Notes: generated by a model from the letters alone, not told the origin. Counted from the stretch's first letter, positions 49,022-61,309 are shown. The stretch is 64,000 nucleotides of DNA from Chrysomallon squamiferum (GCA_012295275.1 CM022677.1:11558441-11622440), one strand, 5' to 3'. Translations and numbers: made by a program.

Positions 49022-49090
49022 GATCGGCGTTCGATGCTGCCATCTTGGATTTCGATCGGAAGTTTCCGTGAGGTCACGGAAGTTTTTAAA
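49022..49090 (+). promoter_or_regulatory. CpG-rich block with YY1-like site (D)
   Basis: 'gccatcttg' at 49039-49047, with the ccgtga-gg-tcacgg dyad following. Confidence 0.35.
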
Positions 49091-49342
49091 CTTCCAAATA
49101 CAATTATTTTACGTCAATTTTCTGAACTTTTTATGATTTACACTGATAAAGATGGTTGTTCATATTACAAAACCGTGATCTCTTGCGCCTTTCCTAACTA
49201 CTTTTTCAATCAAAATAAATGAAATAAATAAATAAAATAAATAAAAATAAATGAAAAACATTAAATGAAATAGCAATTTTACAATAATTCTTCAAATAAT
49301 AATATCACGTTAAATAAACAAAAAATACAGGAAAATGGTTAG

Positions 49343-49642
49343 TTAAAAGAAAAAGAAAACGCAGGGAATGTTAATAAGCTGGTTCTGTCTGCTACAAAAC
49401 ATTATACAGAATTGGTTATTTTCATCTAAAAGCAACAAATCTAATTTACCGTCACCTCGCATATGCGAGGAGTAATCTATTTCAGAAGTTCGTGGTCTAA
49501 GAGAAACAACTCTATTTAACACGCACGTTGGTAAATATACAAAAAAGATTGAGTGTTGAGTAAAATTAAAAAAAAAAAAAAAAAAAAAAAAATATTTCAA
49601 GTTGCCTGAATATAGATCATTCACTGAATTTACTAAATTCAC
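49343..49642 (-). other. Reverse-strand ORF (D)
   Basis: Counterpart of 3402-3660, with 'RVVSLRPRTSEIDYSSHMRG' then DGKLDLLLLDENNQF. It includes the 16-bp palindrome. Confidence 0.25.
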
Positions 49643-49924
49643 TAAAATTATTTTATTTAAAACTAGTATAAGTTGGGGTAATTCTGGCCTCAGGGCAATT
49701 CTGGCCTCCGAGGTATATTATGACTTGCAGCCGCTATACTGCATTTTGAAGTTTCAAAAGTGAGTGTGTTATTTTTTAGTCCTATAGACATAAGGTTAGT
49801 GATACATTATAAACAGGTAAACATATAATCGGTTTTTAAGTTCAGCAGAAGAAACTTGATTAATATGTGATAATTAGGCAAGAAATATGCTTTTTATTTT
49901 ACTCCACCACTTGGGGGGCAATAA

Positions 49925-50368
49925 AAATAAAATCAAAAGGCATTGACAGAAGAAGAAAGTGTCAAGAGGTATGAAGAAGAGTTGAGCAGAGAAGAAGAAG
50001 AAGGAGGAAGAAAAGGCAAAGAAAGCAAATGTTTTAGAGGCAAAATTAAAAAAAAAAAAAAAAAGAAGATACCAAAGTCAAAACGGCAGTTCAATTTGAA
50101 TGCTACAGCAGAACCGGTGGATGCAGCCAAAGAAAACGTTGATGGTGATGAGCCTGAACTAGAAGACAGAGATGTAGTAGATACACAAGAAAAATGTGAT
50201 TTCTGTGACAGAGTTGATGATGGAATGAATTCTGACGAGTTCATAGGATGTGATGTGACGGGGTGCCCAAATTGGTATTGTCTTGATTCTTGCGCAAATC
50301 TTGAAATCCCAGCTGGTGCAGACTTTAAAGATATTGTATTCTTGTGTGATATTTGTCAAGGAGTTTAG
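49925..50368 (+). CDS. Coiled-coil/PHD-like zinc-finger ORF (copy D, longest open frame)
   Basis: One frame is open for 141 codons without an ATG, from 'MTEEESVKRYEEEL' (ttg at 49943) to QGV and stop. Residues 1-45 are a charged coiled coil, shifted by an extra base after 'gagttg' and restored in a poly-A run. Residues 50-80 are an acidic linker ('AEPVDAAKENVDGDEPELED'). The rest is a C8 finger with CDFC, C-DVTG-C (two residues longer than in copy C), NWYC, C and a final CDIC. PHD fingers bind histone tails. Similar Cys-rich ends after charged coiled coils also occur at the C-terminus of some invertebrate pogo/Tigger-type transposases, which would explain why it is repeated. No DDE domain is visible here. 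Confidence 0.5.
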
Positions 50369-51018
50369 TTTATTGAAGTTTTGAATTTGACTTGTATTAT
50401 GATTAGGACTAATTATTTTAAAAATTGATTATATAGCAATAATCAGTACAACAAATTTGTTTTGAATGACTATTTTATTTATCATTTTAAGTAGTATTAT
50501 TCAGTTAGTGTTGTTGTCTTTTATCGTTAATGTTAATGTCAGTATTACAGTCGTCATTATAAAGAAACAAACAATTATCAACAAATAAAAGATAGATAGA
50601 TAGACACACACACACAGACACAGACACACACATAGAAAAGAAATAGTTTGGTATACGTGTTTGCCTTAGAGGATAGTTATATACGAAAGTTCATATCAGT
50701 GAGATGGTGTTTATGTATATAGTTAAATAATAGACAGATAGATACATTGATTGACATAGAGATAGATAGACATTTTACATAAATGAACTTGTAAGAAAAT
50801 GCTTGTACATGCATTACTATATAATATCACATTAACCTGGCTTTTCACAACTTTTCTTTTAATGGTAATTTTAATTATTCAGTTCAGTTTTTTTTTTTTT
50901 TATCTTTCTGTGTGTCTGTATGTCTGTCTATGGATTTATCTCTATATATGTCTGTCTGTCTCATTCTCCATCTATCTGTCTGTCTATTTGTCTATCCACC
51001 TACCTATCTACCTCTCAG

Positions 51019-51145
51019 ATTACAGTGATAAGTGCAGGTAGCTGTAATTAAAACTTCAGTAAAAGAAATGATAAACACTGCAGAAAACATTGATAAGAAA
51101 GCAGCGATGATATTTTATCTCACTGGGAGGATTCTGTGTATGCCT
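51019..51145 (+). other. Exon-like ORF fragment (D), frameshifted
   Basis: Counterpart of 29636-29755 with two small deletions ('gtgtcgctg' to 'gtagctg', and one g-run change) that break the frame. Confidence 0.28.
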
Positions 51146-51711
51146 AAAATACTGAAGGATCTTAAATATTAATATTAACATTAATACATTTATTTATTTG
51201 TCCCTATAATGATGAACGCTGTTTACCACATATAATGTAACTGAACTACAATATTTATAGTTTATTTTTCTTCAACCGGACCTGTTTATAGTAATACATT
51301 TAAATTCAGCGAAAGAACCGTAATATTTTACATTTATATATAGCTCTCTAGATTATATCTACTTGAATATTAATTGTCTAATTATCAATTTAATTTTTAG
51401 GGGAGATAACAGAATATCACTTTCTATAGTTAATTAAGAATTAATCTGTAATAGCGCAGTATATTTACAGAACTTGTGTTATAATAAACAAGATTCATCT
51501 CGCGCATCCTCGCCTTTTCACTTTACTTTTAATAATAAAAACGTCTATTAATGTATCTCTATATTCTAGACTTTTCTAGTATTTAAGAAAGATGTACTTG
51601 CAAATATCAATAACATGGTGAAGTTAATTCATCTTAATCTAGCCTCTCACCTCTCAACTGCAATTCTACTATCTCAATAATAAAAAAATGAGAATAATAC
51701 GCATTATTAAT

Positions 51712-51990
51712 CGTTGATTCATTATTCATCTTGTTAGACACGTTATACCTGTTAATGAAAAATTAAGCTTATTATAAACAACAGCAGAATTATATGTGCA
51801 TATCGAGAACGCTTCCATACTAATGTGATATTGTATTTGTTTTATTATTCAAAATAAAAGTATGTAATACTGTTAATTGAAAAACAATACCTCTATTTTT
51901 CAATACACTGTGTTTTCAATACATAATATTACCGCTACGCCTCTGTTTACAACATAAAACATGTAACATAAATAGTGATGGCGGTACTGA
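51712..51990 (+). repeat. ~210-bp dispersed repeat interrupted by an inverted fragment (D)
   Basis: After 'aattaagcttattataaac' the repeat is broken by 56 bp (51774-51829). These are the reverse complement of 52070-52125 downstream, with about two differences. The repeat then resumes with 'caaaataaaag'. Confidence 0.78.
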
Positions 51991-52521
51991 AGTTGCGTCT
52001 TATTTTCATAACGCCGTGTAAAATTACTCCTACTTAGCTGTTCTGTGAAACAAGTTCTGTTAATAAAATATCACATTAGTATGGAAGCGTTCTCGATATT
52101 CACATATAATTCTACTGTTGTTTATAAAAACATGCTAACCTGGAAGCCCAATCTACATTTCTGAATGTACACGGTGTTTTCGCAGTAAAATCACACCTGT
52201 AATGTTTACTATATGCTACAGTAAACACATAAAACAACAACAACAACGACAACGACAGCAACAATAGTAATATAAATAAAATAAAATTTTAATCTTTATT
52301 CGATTTGTTTACTTCTCAATATCCGTAAGACTTCAAAAGTTAACATCATCGCTCCAGTCTGGATGTCAATATATTTTTATGACGTAGCTATAGCTTCACA
52401 CAGACAAGTAACCTGGAGATATCCACTTTTCAATCCTCTTTATTGACAAACAGAAGATAAAAAATAAAAAAAAAAAAAAAAAAAAAAAAAATGAAAAATG
52501 AAATGAGACAATTATTTGAGG

Positions 52522-52585
<64 letters not shown>
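52522..52585. repeat. (AAT)n then (AAAT)n microsatellite
   Basis: About 20 AAT units, equivalent to 31073-31130 and the inverted 36290-36346. The body from 50380 to 53160 otherwise shows no gene. Confidence 0.92.
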
Positions 52586-52589
<4 letters not shown>

Positions 52590-53704
52590 AATAAATAAAT
52601 AAACAAACAAATATTCACATCGTATAATAAAAACATTTTTTATAATTTAGTATGTAGGTGAGAGGTGTATATTGAATGTATTAAATGGGCTTCTGGATTT
52701 TTTTTGATATTTTTTTTTAATCACCAATGTATGACTATACTTGAAAAGGTGAGAAGAGGATAGATTAATAATATGACATTTTATAACTTGAAACATTACT
52801 TATATTTACTAACGCAAAATGCGCAAGATAAATATTTTGTTTTATAGAAGATCAGTGGATAATCAGAATTATTGCGCGCGCTTGTGGATTAACGTCATTT
52901 TTTTTATTGACTGTATTAGAAACAAAATCACATTATTATTACAGATAAAACTAAATCGCTAAAACTGTGAATAAAAAACAGAACATAATGTGCTGCAGTG
53001 AACTAGAGTTATGTACCCTTTTTTCAACAGTAGCTGTAGAGCTGATACTTAGCGACTTAGATTTCCAGATTCATAATATTAACAAAAGACTTTTTTTTTT
53101 TTTTTTTTCGTTTTATTTTCTTTTCTCGCTCTCTTCCTGACAGTAGTAGTGATAGAAGAAAATATATTTTGTTTACTTCCAGACAAAGCGGTATATGTAT
53201 TTTAGGAAATATACTTTTTCTAAGCAGAAGAACGATGAAGGTGATTTTCAATAATTACACCACAGACTGTGTTTTTAATTACATTTTTCTGGTGTCTGTC
53301 TGGATAACATGTGTTTCATTAAAAGTTCTGCTGTCCAGTTTTGTTCTCCCAAAAGTCAAGTCATGATACAAACCGTATTTGAGTATTTACTGAAACATGA
53401 AACTTTGACGTACAGTGTAGTTTTCTATGGACAAATTGCTGGACGGAATTTACGTTCTATAAATTAACAAGATTTCAGTTTTATAAACTGAGATCTAACC
53501 AAAAATAGCTTGAAATATTATGAATACCACTATTTACACTGATTATCTTTAATTGAAATAAATAAATAAATAAATAAATATAATTTTAATTGTAATACCG
53601 ACTGCACAATTTACATAATGGATGTTGGATATTAATAGCATCATTATATATGTATTTGAGATGGGCTAGTTTAATCTGATATTTTAAAAGCTTCAGGTAA
53701 GATT

Positions 53705-54130
53705 GTATTTTTTATGAAGCAAAATAGAGGTAAAACATAACAGAACCTCACGTTATTTTCACTAAGTATCAATAAACATCGCTAGTTTTATATATAAAAT
53801 GTGAATTACTACCCGATTATAAAACAGAAAGCTTAGCTTATCTCTATGAATTTTAATTTTAATGTCGTTTCCTTTGCAAACTCAAATTTTGTGATTCAAG
53901 TATATCTAGTCATTAAGTTATGTATGTCTGAATTTAGAAGTCCAGCGCTGAATGCCACTATAAAATAAAAGGTCAGATCCCTATAAATGTGATATTTGAT
54001 TAACAGCAGAACAGATTACATTAATTCACATTACTACATAAAACCAGCGACGTTTATATTATAAATTGATACTGAGTGAAAATAATGTGATATTTTATTA
54101 AATTTTTCCTCTATTTTGCATCATAACAAA
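53705..54130. mobile_element. Foldback element (copy D)
   Basis: The left end 'tattttttatgaagcaaaat' pairs with the right end 'attttgcatcataacaaata'. The centre is shorter than in A. The inverted arm 53190-53690 precedes it. Confidence 0.72.
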
Positions 54131-54370
54131 TATTGATAATTTCATGTACATTTTATTCTACTAGGAGAAATCTTATATAGTTAATATTATACTTTGTAAG
54201 TTACATCATAGAAAACATGCCTGTCCTCCTGAACTAGTGTTTTATGAGATATGAGGATATTTTCAGTTAGCTAGTCGAAATATATCATTTATTTAATCCT
54301 ATTAAACCATAACAATAATGTCTTTACTATCAAGTAATTAATAATGTTTCTCCTCCAGTTATAAGTAAAA

Positions 54371-54738
54371 TTTGACAAATGAACAGTTAATGTTAGCTCG
54401 TGGACTAGAACGTGCTCCGAACAGAAGGAAAAAGTATTTAAGTATATCAAAACTTAGGAAAGAAAAGAGAAAAGAAAATGGCAGAGTTAAAGAAAAAACA
54501 ACTTTCGATGGGTCTGTCGTGGTGAAGACGTTATTAAAGTACGACAGCGACATCGTTTGAAATGTCGATACCATTGCAATATCAAAAACCGCTTCTAATT
54601 CTTAAGCCTGCTAAAGAAGAGATTCTGCATTTCTCACCGAAAATTGTTCTCTATCATGATTTTATCAGTGATGCTGAAATTGAAGACATTAAAACAGTTT
54701 CTATGCCACTTTTAAAAACATCTGAAATCAGTTGTTAG
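54371..54738 (+). pseudogene. Prolyl 4-hydroxylase alpha (P4HA) remnant with catalytic-domain start
   Basis: It begins inside the TPR domain at 'LTNEQLML' (the earlier part, present in A, is deleted at an atttgac microhomology). It then has the basic linker, CRGEDVIK, 'RQRHRLKCRYH', 'LILKPAKEEI', 'FSPKIVLYHDFISDAEIEDI' and VSMPLL. The HD-x-ISDAEIE block is the well-known start of the P4HA catalytic region. Two frameshifts are visible, one just before CRGE (2 bp lost) and one near 'aaaaccgcttctaattc', and a stop occurs at 54736. The iron- and oxoglutarate-binding part is absent. It is clearly a dead copy. Confidence 0.78.
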
Positions 54739-54975
54739 CAAAAGCAGCTTTTGCAATTAATGTTAAACTTGGAGGTCATGACAGAGAAAGAAATAAAAAA
54801 TAAAATAAAATAAAACTTTAAAAAAAAACCAAAACGCAATCATCAATGACAGACTTTTCATCCTCTGACAACTGATAGACCATTAACATTTCTAATAAAA
54901 AAAAATTTCCCGTTTTATGTAAACTGATATTCCTGGAACGTAGCCACACATTTACATTTATTACTCATTATACAG

Positions 54976-55045
54976 CTATATACGACGTTTCGTTATCAGC
55001 GATTTTCTGTGGTGTGCAATGACGTACACCAAGAACCCCACTAAC
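54976..55045 (+). pseudogene. Broken transmembrane exon (copy D)
   Basis: Starting after 'ctcattatacag' it matches 6357-6425 and then is cut after 'aacagaagaaagaa', replaced by unrelated DNA up to 55190. The helix is lost, while the following intron sequence (55190-55440) is kept. Confidence 0.6.
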
Positions 55046-55449
55046 AGAAGAAAGAAAGAATATTACTTTCTTGAAATGTTTTTTGCTTTTTTCGGGTGTC
55101 TTTTCCTGGCGCGCTGAAAAGTTAAATAAAAACATATGAAAGTAAATATGTTTTAATATATTTGTGAAATTTCAATTGTACTGTGGTAACATTTCTTTTG
55201 ATTATTAATATTAATGTGTGTGCGTGTGTGTGCGTGTCTGTTTAGAACTGTATTAAAGAGTGATTAATGTGAATCAAGTGAAAAGTGACACAATGTAATG
55301 AAATAATAAGTCAAGACAAACACATTTATGTTGTTAGGTTATGAAATGACTAAATACATGAAGATTAACAATGATAAACGATTTTATTACAGCATATTTA
55401 TATTGTGTTAGCGTCTGTAAAGATAAAAAGGAGTAAAGGAGGTGACTAG

Positions 55450-56905
55450 GGAAATGTTTCTCCACCTCAGTGTGGTCAGACAGTCAATGCTGTCATAAAA
55501 CAGACAGGAACAAATTAATTTAAAAAACTAACTTACAAAAATCCCTTTTTTTAATTTACTAGAATGGTCGCTGTGAAATAAACATTTAAAATTTACATTT
55601 GTATTAAAATATATAAAATTTGACAAAAAATAATAAAATAAATAAGAGCTAATCTGACAGCGGTATACATCGTGCACAAACAAAGAAAAGAACATATTAA
55701 AACTTTTCAAGTGTAGTAACACTCGGTGGAAAAGTTTAAAAAAAAAAATAAATAAATAAATAAATAAATAAATAAAACCTTTATAATTCAATAGCACTGG
55801 ATGTAGATGAAAACAATATGTCGTTGTAGCAAGACTGAATATCAAATTACATTTTACTTTTTCATAATTTAAATATTATTATTTCAGTGCTTAAATCGAA
55901 TTGTCATCATTTTATTATCTTTATACATCTTTCATATCTACTATCATTTACTATTATTTTCTTTTACAACAAAATTTAAAACATAGTTCTGAATTGTTAT
56001 TTTTTTTCGAGATTTAAAATAATTTAAAAGATTATTTTAACGACGTTTTTAATTTATCTTGCGTTTTCGTTTTTTTGGATGAATTGGTTCTTTTGCATTC
56101 AAAGACGTATCTGAAATAAACCATGCCTATGTCAAACACTGACAGTTCACCCCTATACAAACATCTGTTAAATAATTTTATCAGAACAAAAATCGTTTGG
56201 TGAGCCCATATATTATATATGTCACTATTCTGATTTATGTTTATGGGCTTCTTTTTATTCCTGTTTGTTTATTTCTCCATTTTTTAAGAAACACTTGAAG
56301 CATTTCAAAATTTGAGACCATTTCAAATGAAATAAAATTCAAATATGATTCTTGTCTCACCTTTATCAGGATGTGGATCAAACAGTTTTTCTTTTGGGAT
56401 TTTAATTCGGTAGCTTTAGAATAAAATAAAATAAAATAAATATAAATGAATAAATAAAAACAATAAAATAATTAAAAAAAGACACACACACACACACACA
56501 CACACACACCGATACCTAAACTAACATTTATTTTTATAAATACAACAAATCGTAAAACAATCAAATTCTTTTGCTAAAAACTATTGAAATAAGCTATCGT
56601 TTTCTTCAAAACGATTGCGTTTTTCAGCTATGGATTTCTATTTAAAAATGACGAAAATGTTCAACTAAAGATTTGCAGTGACGTAGATATATAGTGGCGG
56701 GAAATATAAATATGTCGACTAGACATATTTCAGATCTATCTTGAGAAAATATCAAACCCAGCGTTAGGCCTGTAATTCCCAAACATATTTGTAACTACCG
56801 TCAATGTTTTTAGATATGTATATGCATAATGATGGGAAATAGTGGATGCAAAATGGGCTATAGATAAAGGGATTTCAGCAGTTGTTATCTACAAAAAAAT
56901 ATCCA

Positions 56906-56976
<71 letters not shown>

Positions 56977-57300
56977 CCACACAAACATCATCATTTATAT
57001 ATGTGATTGTTTTTATGTATTATGCATATATTTGGAAGTAGAAATCGGGTTAGCTTTGGAATTTTATTTTATTTTAAAAAATAATCATTTTCTAATTTCA
57101 TTAGAATTTATTTAATGTGTATAAGAGAGTGCTTTGTCCGGTTGGATACAGAAGCATTCGGGATTGTACAGAAATATTTTTAATCATATTTTGTATACAC
57201 AAGAATGTATATCGCCAAATATAACAATTAAATCTGCTTTTTTAACTATCAAAGACGTTGTTTGAAATGTTCTCTTATGGTTGTCTTCGTTCGCAAAAGT
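55450..57300. other. AT-rich DNA with CA microsatellites, no gene seen
   Basis: (TAAA)n is at 55748-55790, (CA)n at 56485-56509 and about 33 CA units at 56908-56975. No splice-bordered coding frame was found. Confidence 0.6.
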
Positions 57301-57303
57301 TAA

Positions 57304-57304
<1 letters not shown>

Positions 57305-57392
<88 letters not shown>

Positions 57393-57443
57393 CATACTAG
57401 TGGTAATATATGCCAAATAGAGGAAAATTATTAATGAATTAAT

Positions 57444-57513
<70 letters not shown>
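57305..57513. repeat. Two long (ATT)n microsatellites
   Basis: About 28 ATT units lie at 57306-57390 and about 20 at 57453-57513, separated by 60 bp of ordinary sequence. Confidence 0.94.
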
Positions 57514-57781
57514 TAAATAAATCATGTAGACTGTCTAAAACCTTTTTATGAGGATGCTAATGATCTACCTTTTATTTTTTTATTTTGTCTTGAAAGTGAA
57601 CACCTTCCAATATTTCTTATGTGTAATGTATTTATTTCTAATGCAGGAAAATTTGAACATGAACAGAAGTTTAAATGTTTTACAACAAATATAAAGAAAG
57701 CTAACAAAGGGTTGAGAAATGGAAAAATGATCAGTTAATTTTACTTGAATTCTTTCAGTAGATGTTTTCACTTGTCACCAG

Positions 57782-57904
57782 TAATCTATGTTTAGTTACA
57801 ACGGGAAGGTCTACGTTGTTCAAGGCCACCGAGAGACGTCCTGTCCGTCTCTTTACAATAATCTCTTACGTCTACAAATCGTGCTGGGGATGGGTATTGA
57901 AATT
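57782..57904 (+). CDS. Candidate exon, two open frames
   Basis: The acceptor 'tttcacttgtcaccag' and the consensus donor 'gtaagt' border 123 nt with raised GC. One frame starts at an ATG (57788) and reads 'MFSYNGKVYVVQGHRETSCP' then SLYNNLLRLQIVLGMGIEI. The other reads 'NLCLVTTGRSTLFKATERRP' and is the one in phase with the exon at 58090. I cannot decide between them and recognise neither. Confidence 0.4.
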
Positions 57905-58089
57905 GTAAGTTTCAAAACGTCTTTTATTTATATGAGAACTTAAAATTACTTTAGAGATTATCAGTTATATTATTAAATAAACATGGAATTTCATTCTTGA
58001 TTAAGTTACTTTTCTCAGATATCTTATATATTCTTAATTACATAATTTTATAAACTTGAATTTTAGATTAATCATGTAATTTCATGTAG

Positions 58090-58222
58090 GGAGAGATGTA
58101 AATTGTGTCGCGGAATGTCATGTTACTGTGGTCATAAAACAAAGTATCACATTGTGACACTGAAAGGTGCACAGTTAATTTTCAGTAAATTCAATACAGT
58201 AATAAATACAGTATTCATCTAG
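58090..58222 (+). CDS. Candidate terminal exon, Cys-rich
   Basis: After 'aatttcatgtag' 43 codons run to tag. They start ERCKLCRGMSCYCGHK, with four cysteines and a histidine in 13 residues, like half of a zinc-binding site, then 'YHIVTLKGAQLIFSKF'. It takes two bases from the preceding exon in its second frame. The ligand set is incomplete for any RING or PHD finger. Confidence 0.35.
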
Positions 58223-60009
58223 CACTTCACGCGTTTCTGTATAGTCTTATTATTGTTAATAATAAAATAACTTATTATTAAAGACCATAATTAATCAGTA
58301 TATAAGGACATTAATTTTTTTGGAAAAAAAAAATTTAATATTAATATTAATAGTCGTTTATAATAAAATATTTCCTTTTTCTGAGGCCTAGAATTGTTTT
58401 TGATCAGAGGACTGGTAAATTCATAATAAACAACAACAAAATTCGGTCGATCTGTTTTGTCATATGTTAGCTGAAGGCGTTTTTCAGGTTTCTGAATAAA
58501 AACCAAACATTAAATCTAAAACCAAGGGTTTATTTTAATATTATCACCGAAAAATATAGGAGGAAAATGTATATACGCAATCTGTGCGGGTGTGTGTATG
58601 TGTGTGTCCATATGTATCTGTCTGTATAAAAATGTTAAATTATCCTAATGTGAAAAAGGACTCAGTATTTTTATTGAAATGTACGCAAACTAATAAAAAC
58701 ATGTTCCTTATACCAGTTCAGGTCTTTTGTTTTATGATTTACAGTCAGCGATAGATTACTGTTACAGAAATGTATCAACATTATTAATTGTAAACAACAA
58801 ATGTATATTTCTCTGTTCAAAAGACAGCAGGTACAGATCTAGGTGTGGTGATTTAACATATTTGTGTGATGAGAAAATACCCCACATGTTCTTTTACACC
58901 TCTACCATATAACACTTTCGATTTATTTTTGTTCTCTCACACTCACTGCCTGAAATAAAAAATAACAGTTACGAAGTAAAATTTCTCAAACAGATTGTCA
59001 TAGAATTTTATAGTATTTTTAAAGATTGGGTAAGAGAGAGATAACGATGAAGGCACCGAGAAAGATACAATGAGATAGAGAAAAAAAATAAGGAAGATGA
59101 TCAAAGAGAAAGAAATAAAAAAGTTTAGTCAACAGAAGACCGCAAAGCGGGATCGCATTATTAAATTTGTTTTTTCTTTTTTTTAATATTTTTTTTACTA
59201 CATTAGTTTTCTGAGTAAAGACCAAACTTTAATTTTAAAAGCAAGGGTTCATCTTAATATTATCGCCGAAAAGAATAGGAGGAAAATGTCAAAAAATAAA
59301 TAGATGAGTATTTTAAAGACGTTCTTTGATTCAAATGGAAATTTTTATATTTAATCATTTCAATATTGAAAAATAAGCGAGAAAGATATAATGAGAGAGC
59401 GAGAAAAAAAAATAAGGAAGATGACCTAAGAGAAATAAATAAAAGTGAAATCGAAAAGGTACAAAAAACCAACAACATTCTGTCTTTTTCCTGAGACTGT
59501 GTACAAACTGATAAAGTTCCTCACTTATTACAATCAATCATTAATCATTCTGCTGTGGTAATACAAAAAACAATCTCTTATAATATATTTTTAAAGAAAG
59601 GTTCAACTTTCGTTGTTGTTTTTTTGACCCGCCACATCCAAAATATTACTTCGTTTCCTGTCAGAGTATGAAGACGTTCATTAAAAAATAAAAATGATAA
59701 AAATTAATATTAAGAAATTAAAATAAAATGAAATCCGAGTGAAATATTCGATAAAAGAAAACACACACACAAACACACATGCACTTGCACACATTTTGTG
59801 TTATGGTTAATCTTTAAACTAACAGGTCTCAGCTTATATTCAGAATTAATTATGAATTACTACACTGTTTAACCAATATTTTAACTAGCACTATTTCCAG
59901 AAAATATCTAAAATGTGCTTAGACTATATTTTATTTTACTGAATATCAGCTAAACACAATTGTTAGCAAAGCTAACAGTAATAAAATACACTTTAATATC
60001 ATAAAAGTA

Positions 60010-60083
60010 TCACTATTTTATTTTATTTTATTTTATTTTTTTTTTTTTTTTTTTTTTTTCATCTTTTTTTTTTTTTCTCTCTT
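60010..60083. repeat. (TTTTA)n and poly-T tract
   Basis: Four TTTTA units are followed by T runs with few interruptions. Confidence 0.9.
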
Positions 60084-60100
60084 TTTTGGCTTGGGTTTTG

Positions 60101-60108
60101 TGACGTCA
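60101..60108. promoter_or_regulatory. CRE palindrome tgacgtca
   Basis: A perfect CREB/ATF consensus lies just upstream of the conserved 'gctgtgaagacagtgttatt' block. It is missing from the paralogous place at 12570. Confidence 0.25.
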
Positions 60109-60499
60109 GTTATGGGCTGTGAAGACAGTGTTATTGACGTTCCTACACAAAATAGCTGAAAATTTCGTAAACGAACGTTCGTAAAGGAAACTCGTAATCT
60201 TATAATCTTTTAAAGTCACTTCATCTGCTGAAACTGATAATTTAATAAGGTAAGAGTTTCTTCACCATATATAAGAAATATCAGATTCTTGTAGCCCTAT
60301 TCTTGGAGTATCAAGCAACAGTGCTAGAACAGTTTTGGAAAATTCACTAATCGTAACGACAAACGTCAGCCATTTTTTCTTTTTTCTGTTCCGTATAATT
60401 ACAATATCAATCCAAGGTTGACTGAGTAGAGATCGGATACATAACTGATCAGTCCTTATCACTTACTAGATGTAAATTTTCTAATTGTTTGAAACACAA

Positions 60500-60635
60500 T
60501 AGTAATTAATTGATGAAAGCATATTGTGAGTGCTTGATTAATAATTTTGTTCAGTTCGAGATGAATGTTATTCACTTTGTTAGTAACTACACATTCTTGT
60601 CTTCTTTAATTTTACTTACAGACAAATAATGATTA

Positions 60636-60667
<32 letters not shown>

Positions 60668-61240
60668 ATGGAAAATAAACTAGGCAGTTGCTGTTTTAGT
60701 TATTATCAGCTGCATTTTACAGTATTTTATTTTTTCCTGAACCTTCATCTGTCAACTTTTTTTCAGCTGTTCTGTCATGTTGTCAGTAGCAGTGATGTGA
60801 GTACTTTTCTTAATTTGTCTTTTGAATGAGAAAGATTTGGGGCAGTTAATTATTTTAATTATAATCTTTCTTTGTTTTTCAGTATTTTTTATTGAAATTC
60901 TCTTAACTCCAGGTTAACATTTGAACTTTTGTATAAAATCGGGAAACATTTCACACAAAAAACAGAATATTAAAAATAGTTTTTACACATGCTAGAATTA
61001 ATACACATTTCTAATTGTAACTAAGAAATAAATAAGAATTACATGACAAATAATGTTTTTAAAAATGAAAAGGAAACAATCTTTTAATTGGTAATTATAA
61101 CAAATGTGTGTAGTTAAGTAAGTTTAATTAATGTGTTTCACATACAAGTGTTTCAGAGTACTACTGGTGATGTAGCCTGTCTCCATTACCAGATTGGCAG
61201 CCATGTTCCAGCTTGATTCAGAAAAAAGGCAGGTGATAAA
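60500..61240. other. AT-rich DNA; one weak exon candidate
   Basis: A 30-nt stretch at 60767-60796 lies between 'caactttttttcag' and the strong donor 'gtgagt'. It is too short to judge. Otherwise only an (AAT)n run at 60645-60669 is present. Confidence 0.4.
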
Positions 61241-61252
61241 TATATATTTAAA

Positions 61253-61254
<2 letters not shown>

Positions 61255-61309
<55 letters not shown>

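Larger units (their letters stand above)
44445..55440 (+). repeat. Segmental-duplication unit, copy D (most complete)
   Basis: It carries every part seen in the other copies except the satellite and the right inverted arm. It begins 'ttgttataacttatagaaaa' like 23075, skips what B has at 23172-23750, and continues through the leader, the body, the foldback, the P4HA remnant and the transmembrane-exon remnant to 'aaaaggagtaaaggaggtga' near 55440, where similarity to A (6775) stops. Confidence 0.85.
58670..60480 (+). repeat. Diverged copy of the 11478-12700 region
   Basis: Shared blocks are at 58670-58755 and 59925-60170. The insert between them differs. It also contains two copies of 'ctgaataaaaaccaaac' / 'ctgagtaaagaccaaac' (58490 and 59210), each followed by 'gcaagggtt' or 'ccaagggtt' and 'aataggaggaaaatgt', an internal duplication about 720 bp apart. 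The Cys-containing ORF at 58727-58912 has no recognised domain. Confidence 0.6.

Noticed and set aside
58727-58912. Small Cys-containing peptide that could be a secreted mini-protein
   Set aside because: No signal peptide, five cysteines without a known spacing, and the homologous region at 11.5 kb does not conserve it.
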